Assembly (NCBI GenBank): GCA_034096865.1 | Contig: JAWQFJ010015156.1 | Span: 2,501 to 12,500 of the forward strand | Direction of reading: 5' to 3' | Source of the DNA: Theodoxus fluviatilis | Lineage: Eukaryota; Mollusca; Gastropoda; Cycloneritida; Neritidae | DNA: 10,000 nt | The notes under the pieces: model-generated | What the model was told of the DNA's origin: nothing | Databases searched by the model: none | What the model saw: the letters and a program-made list of their open reading frames with translations, nothing else | Translations under genes and position numbers: made by a program | Shown: piece after piece, positions 7,671 through 10,000 of the stretch | Numbering within the stretch: the first letter of the stretch is position 1 | Layout of the letters: each line of letters starts with the position of its first letter

Positions 7671-8663
7671 GCCTCCCAGCAGTTGACCTCTAATCAAAGA
7701 GCGCTTGATGTGGCAAAGTGAGATAGAAAGTTCCACAGGACAGTAACACCAAGCAATGACCGCTTGAATGCGGATAGTCATGAATTGCAAAACTCTTGTT
7801 TTGACCTGTCATCATCCAGGCCATGTCGATTCATCTTCACGCAGGTGTGTGCGTGCAGTTTTTAAAAGTTGTTTCTGTTGCTTCAACTCAGGAAGTCATT
7901 TGATACCTGGATGACGCACAATTTTCATAGAGACGCAATGAGTTGCCTCAGGTGAAATAGTTTCCGGGTCCCGTCAGAGAGTGGAAAAACACTTTGAACG
8001 ACCCCATGCAAGGAAAAACCCGACCTTGTAAAAAAAAAAATACGATGATGAGAGTCGCTTTTTCGGGGAGTGCCCTGTCTACGAGGACTTCAGAGAGAAA
8101 ATTTTGAATGGCCACCCATGCTAAGACAATACTCCAAGTGAAGCATTTGTCATCACCAAATAATGTCGAGATATCTACTCAATGCCTTGAAGCAATGAAA
8201 AAATATCGTACACGTTCTGGACGAATGACTGTTTTCATCACCAAAATTAGAAAGTGGCAATTGCAAAACTACGTCAGATTGCTATGATTCATTTTCCATT
8301 TTTACAACGGGCTGAGGGGGGCTTCATTAAAATTTAATTTAGTCGTTGTTGTTTTAGTTGCTGTTTACCTTCAAACTGAGGAGGTCGTTGGTGCCAGTGT
8401 CACGCACACATTTCACACCGAGGCTCAGTGACGTTCCCCATGTTGCAGCGTTTCCGGTGCCGCGTCACAGCGAGACAAACAGTGTGAATGATGACTCCGT
8501 GGGGAAGCGAGATGTCGACCCTGGTCATGACAACGGGGAATGGATGTGAGGCACTTCAAGGGGATACTTGGCCCAAGGCTGAGAGGGAGAAAGAAGAGCG
8601 TGATGGAGAAGAGGACGAGATTACGGACTGCTGAGGAGCGATGTCAGTCCTCAAAGAATGCAT
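7671..8663. other. Mainly unique sequence, no gene recognised
   Basis: This stretch includes a run of ten A at about 8031-8040 and two related segments described separately (7868-7980 and 8345-8475). Short plus-strand frames start at 8358 and 8540. They overlap, have no recognised domain, and the second runs into a C-rich low-complexity tract. I see no exon that I can support. Confidence 0.5.
7868..8475 (+). repeat. Possible old duplication: 7868-7980 and 8345-8475
   Basis: The two segments share short words in the same order: GTTGTTT, GTTGCT, TTCAA, GAGG or AGGAAGTC, ACGCACA, ATTTTCA/ATTTCA, GAG, AGTTTCCGG/CGTTTCCGG and CGTCA. Between these words they differ a lot. They may be two decayed copies of one dispersed or duplicated sequence. 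The match is by eye and could be partly chance. Confidence 0.4.
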
Positions 8664-8710
8664 CCACCACCCACCACCTCACCCCACCCCCCACCCCACC
8701 ACCCACCCCC
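8664..8710 (+). repeat. CCACC-type C-rich low-complexity tract
   Basis: The tract is about 47 bp of CCACC, CACCCC and CCACCCC words with almost no G. It gives a TPPPTP-like series in a plus-strand frame (8540-8827), which is a composition effect. The complementary strand has several G runs of 3-6 and might form G-quadruplex-like structures. Confidence 0.75.
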
Positions 8711-8890
8711 TCGTCTGCATCACGCGCGGCCCTGCTCTACCCTGGAGCGGAGGCGCAGGACATGTGGAAGAGATGCACACCTACTCCATGGCAGATTCGT
8801 ACAGAGACCGAGAAATATAGGTTATGACAAGTCCTGACAACTCGTCATGCACGTGAGCACGACATGTAAATTATTATATAACTTCTCGTA

Positions 8891-8934
8891 GTGATGAATG
8901 AATGAATAAGTAAATAAGTGAACAAGTGAAAATG
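8891..8934 (+). repeat. Imperfect GAAT/TAAG tetranucleotide tract
   Basis: The tract runs GATGAATGAATGAATAAG, then TAAATAAGTGAACAAGTGAA. It is a short decaying 4-bp microsatellite of the same word type as the tract at 2135-2304. The surrounding sequence (8711-9077) shows nothing else that I can name. Confidence 0.7.
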
Positions 8935-9077
8935 TAAAGCCTACCAGCATTTGCAGGCTATTTTAGCTGTTGACCACGGAAAGCACTAGACTGGTTAGGA
9001 TAAATCTAGTTCATAGTCTCGATTTCATTAGTGACACTTTTTTTACAAATCGCATAGGAAGACGTTGTGGGCCTTTT

Positions 9078-9245
9078 CTTACCCCCAATCCACAGGGGAG
9101 TCTATTCTTACCCCCAACCCACAGGGGGGTCTACTCTTACCCCAACCCACAGGGGGGTCTACTCTTACCCCCAACCCTCAGGGGGTTCTATTCTTACCCC
9201 CAACCCACAGGGGGGTTTATTCTTACCCCCAACCCACAGGGAGGT
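9078..9245 (+). repeat. Array F: 29-bp C-run/G-run minisatellite, six copies
   Basis: Units begin with CTTACCCCC at 9078, 9107, 9136, 9164, 9193 and 9222. The third is 28 bp because it has lost one C. Each runs CTTACCCCCAACCCACAG, then GGGGGTCTATT or close variants. Complementary runs let each unit fold in two alternative ways: ACCCCC with GGGGGT inside a unit, or GGGGGT with ACCCCC across the next boundary. Three overlapping plus-strand frames (8970-9299, 9065-9250, 9067-9276) show PPTHRGVYSY-like repeats only because the unit lacks stops. A related single monomer lies inverted at 3246-3271. Confidence 0.95.
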
Positions 9246-9460
9246 CTTGATGATCAAGTCCCAGACAGTAGCGTGATAAGCACATCATACCTACAGTAAA
9301 TAATGTACAAAACAAATGTTTATCGAAAGGTTGGCTTCATGTGGCGATGAATGGCCCTCAGTTTATGACCAGTGTTAAAAGACACTGCTATATTTTCCAA
9401 ATTCGCTGAAGTCGGTCGTTCTCGGGTGAGTGAAGAAGTATTTGTAACCATGCAGAGGAG

Positions 9461-9462
<2 letters not shown>

Positions 9463-9516
<54 letters not shown>
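9463..9516 (+). repeat. (TG)27 microsatellite
   Basis: This is an uninterrupted TG run of 54 nt, ending in GAATTT. It is an alternating purine-pyrimidine tract with Z-DNA potential and is very likely length-polymorphic. It lies only about 30 bp before array G. Confidence 0.98.
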
Positions 9517-9519
<3 letters not shown>

Positions 9520-9548
9520 TTAGGAGTGGAACGGGCCAGTGCAGGTCT

Positions 9549-10000
9549 GTTACAAGACACAGACATGCAAGAGAGTAGACCTGTGTTACACAGGGACTTG
9601 TTACAAGACGCAGACATGAGAGAGAGTAGAACTGTGCTACACAGAGACCTGTTACAAGACGCAGACATGCAAGAGAGTAGAACTGTGCTGCACAGAGACC
9701 TGTTACAAGGCACAGGCATGAGAGAGAGTAGAACTGTGCTACACAGAGACCTGTTACAAGACGCAGACATGAGAGAGAGTAGAACTGTGCTACACAGAGA
9801 CCTATTACAAGACACAGACATGCAAGAGAGTAGAACTGTGCTACACAGAGACCTGTTACAAGACGCAGACATGAGAGGGAGTAGAACTGTGCTACACAGA
9901 GACCTGTTACAAGGCACAGACATGAAAGAGAGTAGAACTGTGCTACACAGAGTCCTGTTACAAGGCACAGGCATGAGAGAGAGTAGAACTGTGCTACACA
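9549..10000 (+). repeat. Array G: 51-bp minisatellite, about 9 copies, continues past the window
   Basis: Units start at 9549 and every 51 bp to 9957, where the window ends inside the ninth copy. The unit reads GTTACAAGACGCAGACATGA, then GAGAGAGTAGAACTGTGCTA, then CACAGAGACCT. Because 51 is a multiple of 3, one minus-strand frame stays open from the window edge to 9375 and shows a 17-residue periodic peptide (CNRSLCSTVLLSLMSAS). The frame then runs through the TG tract as TH repeats. Differences between units are nearly all amino-acid-changing, which argues against coding. A 5-unit pattern may exist: copies 1, 2 and 4 resemble copies 6, 7 and 9. Confidence 0.96.

Noticed and set aside
8358..8827. 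Two overlapping plus-strand frames of 63 and 95 codons
   Set aside because: They have no recognised family, and the second depends on a C-rich low-complexity tract for its proline-rich part.
8970..9299. Plus-strand frames with PPTHRGVYSY-like repeats
   Set aside because: Three overlapping frames read the same stop-free 29-bp array F. There is no coding evidence outside it.

Overview
This window looks like non-coding nuclear DNA from an animal, most likely a marine invertebrate. A mollusc is plausible, but nothing in the sequence proves it. The evidence is the lack of any convincing gene in 10 kb, long CA/TG microsatellites, a tRNA-headed SINE, and many minisatellite arrays. No bacterial features are present: no operons, no ribosome binding sites, and no CRISPR spacers. 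Every long open frame is explained either by a tandem repeat whose unit lacks stops or by chance.

Layout. Bases 1-1298 are mostly unique sequence with one imperfect inverted repeat (413-534). Bases 1299-1705 hold a probably near-complete SINE on the minus strand, with a tRNA-like head carrying A and B boxes. Bases 1706-2431 are unique to GAAT-rich sequence. Array A (2432-3236) has about 28 copies of a 29-bp unit. A lone monomer at 3246-3271 belongs to the family of array F, 5.8 kb away, in the opposite orientation. Array B (3358-3951) has about 15 copies of a 40-bp unit. Array C (4037-4151) is a heptamer array. Bases 4445-5005 hold two local duplications, one of which contains a (CA)n tract.

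Array E (5165-7670) dominates the window, with about 50 copies of a 47-bp unit. It starts with an inverted monomer (5121-5166) and is interrupted at 7030-7178 by a 5'-truncated SINE tail flanked by a 7-bp duplication. Bases 7671-9077 are mainly unique, with a diverged duplication and short low-complexity tracts. Array F (9078-9245) has six copies of a 29-bp C/G-run unit. A (TG)27 tract (9463-9516) is followed by array G (9549-10000), a 51-bp unit that runs off the window edge.

Tandem arrays and microsatellites make up about 45% of the window. I see no genes working together. The interest lies in repeat dynamics: seven sequence-unrelated arrays packed together, monomers found outside their arrays, inversion at an array edge, a retroposon dated relative to its array, and unit-to-unit differences that often fall at CpG sites. 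I found no evidence of a new protein-coding system.
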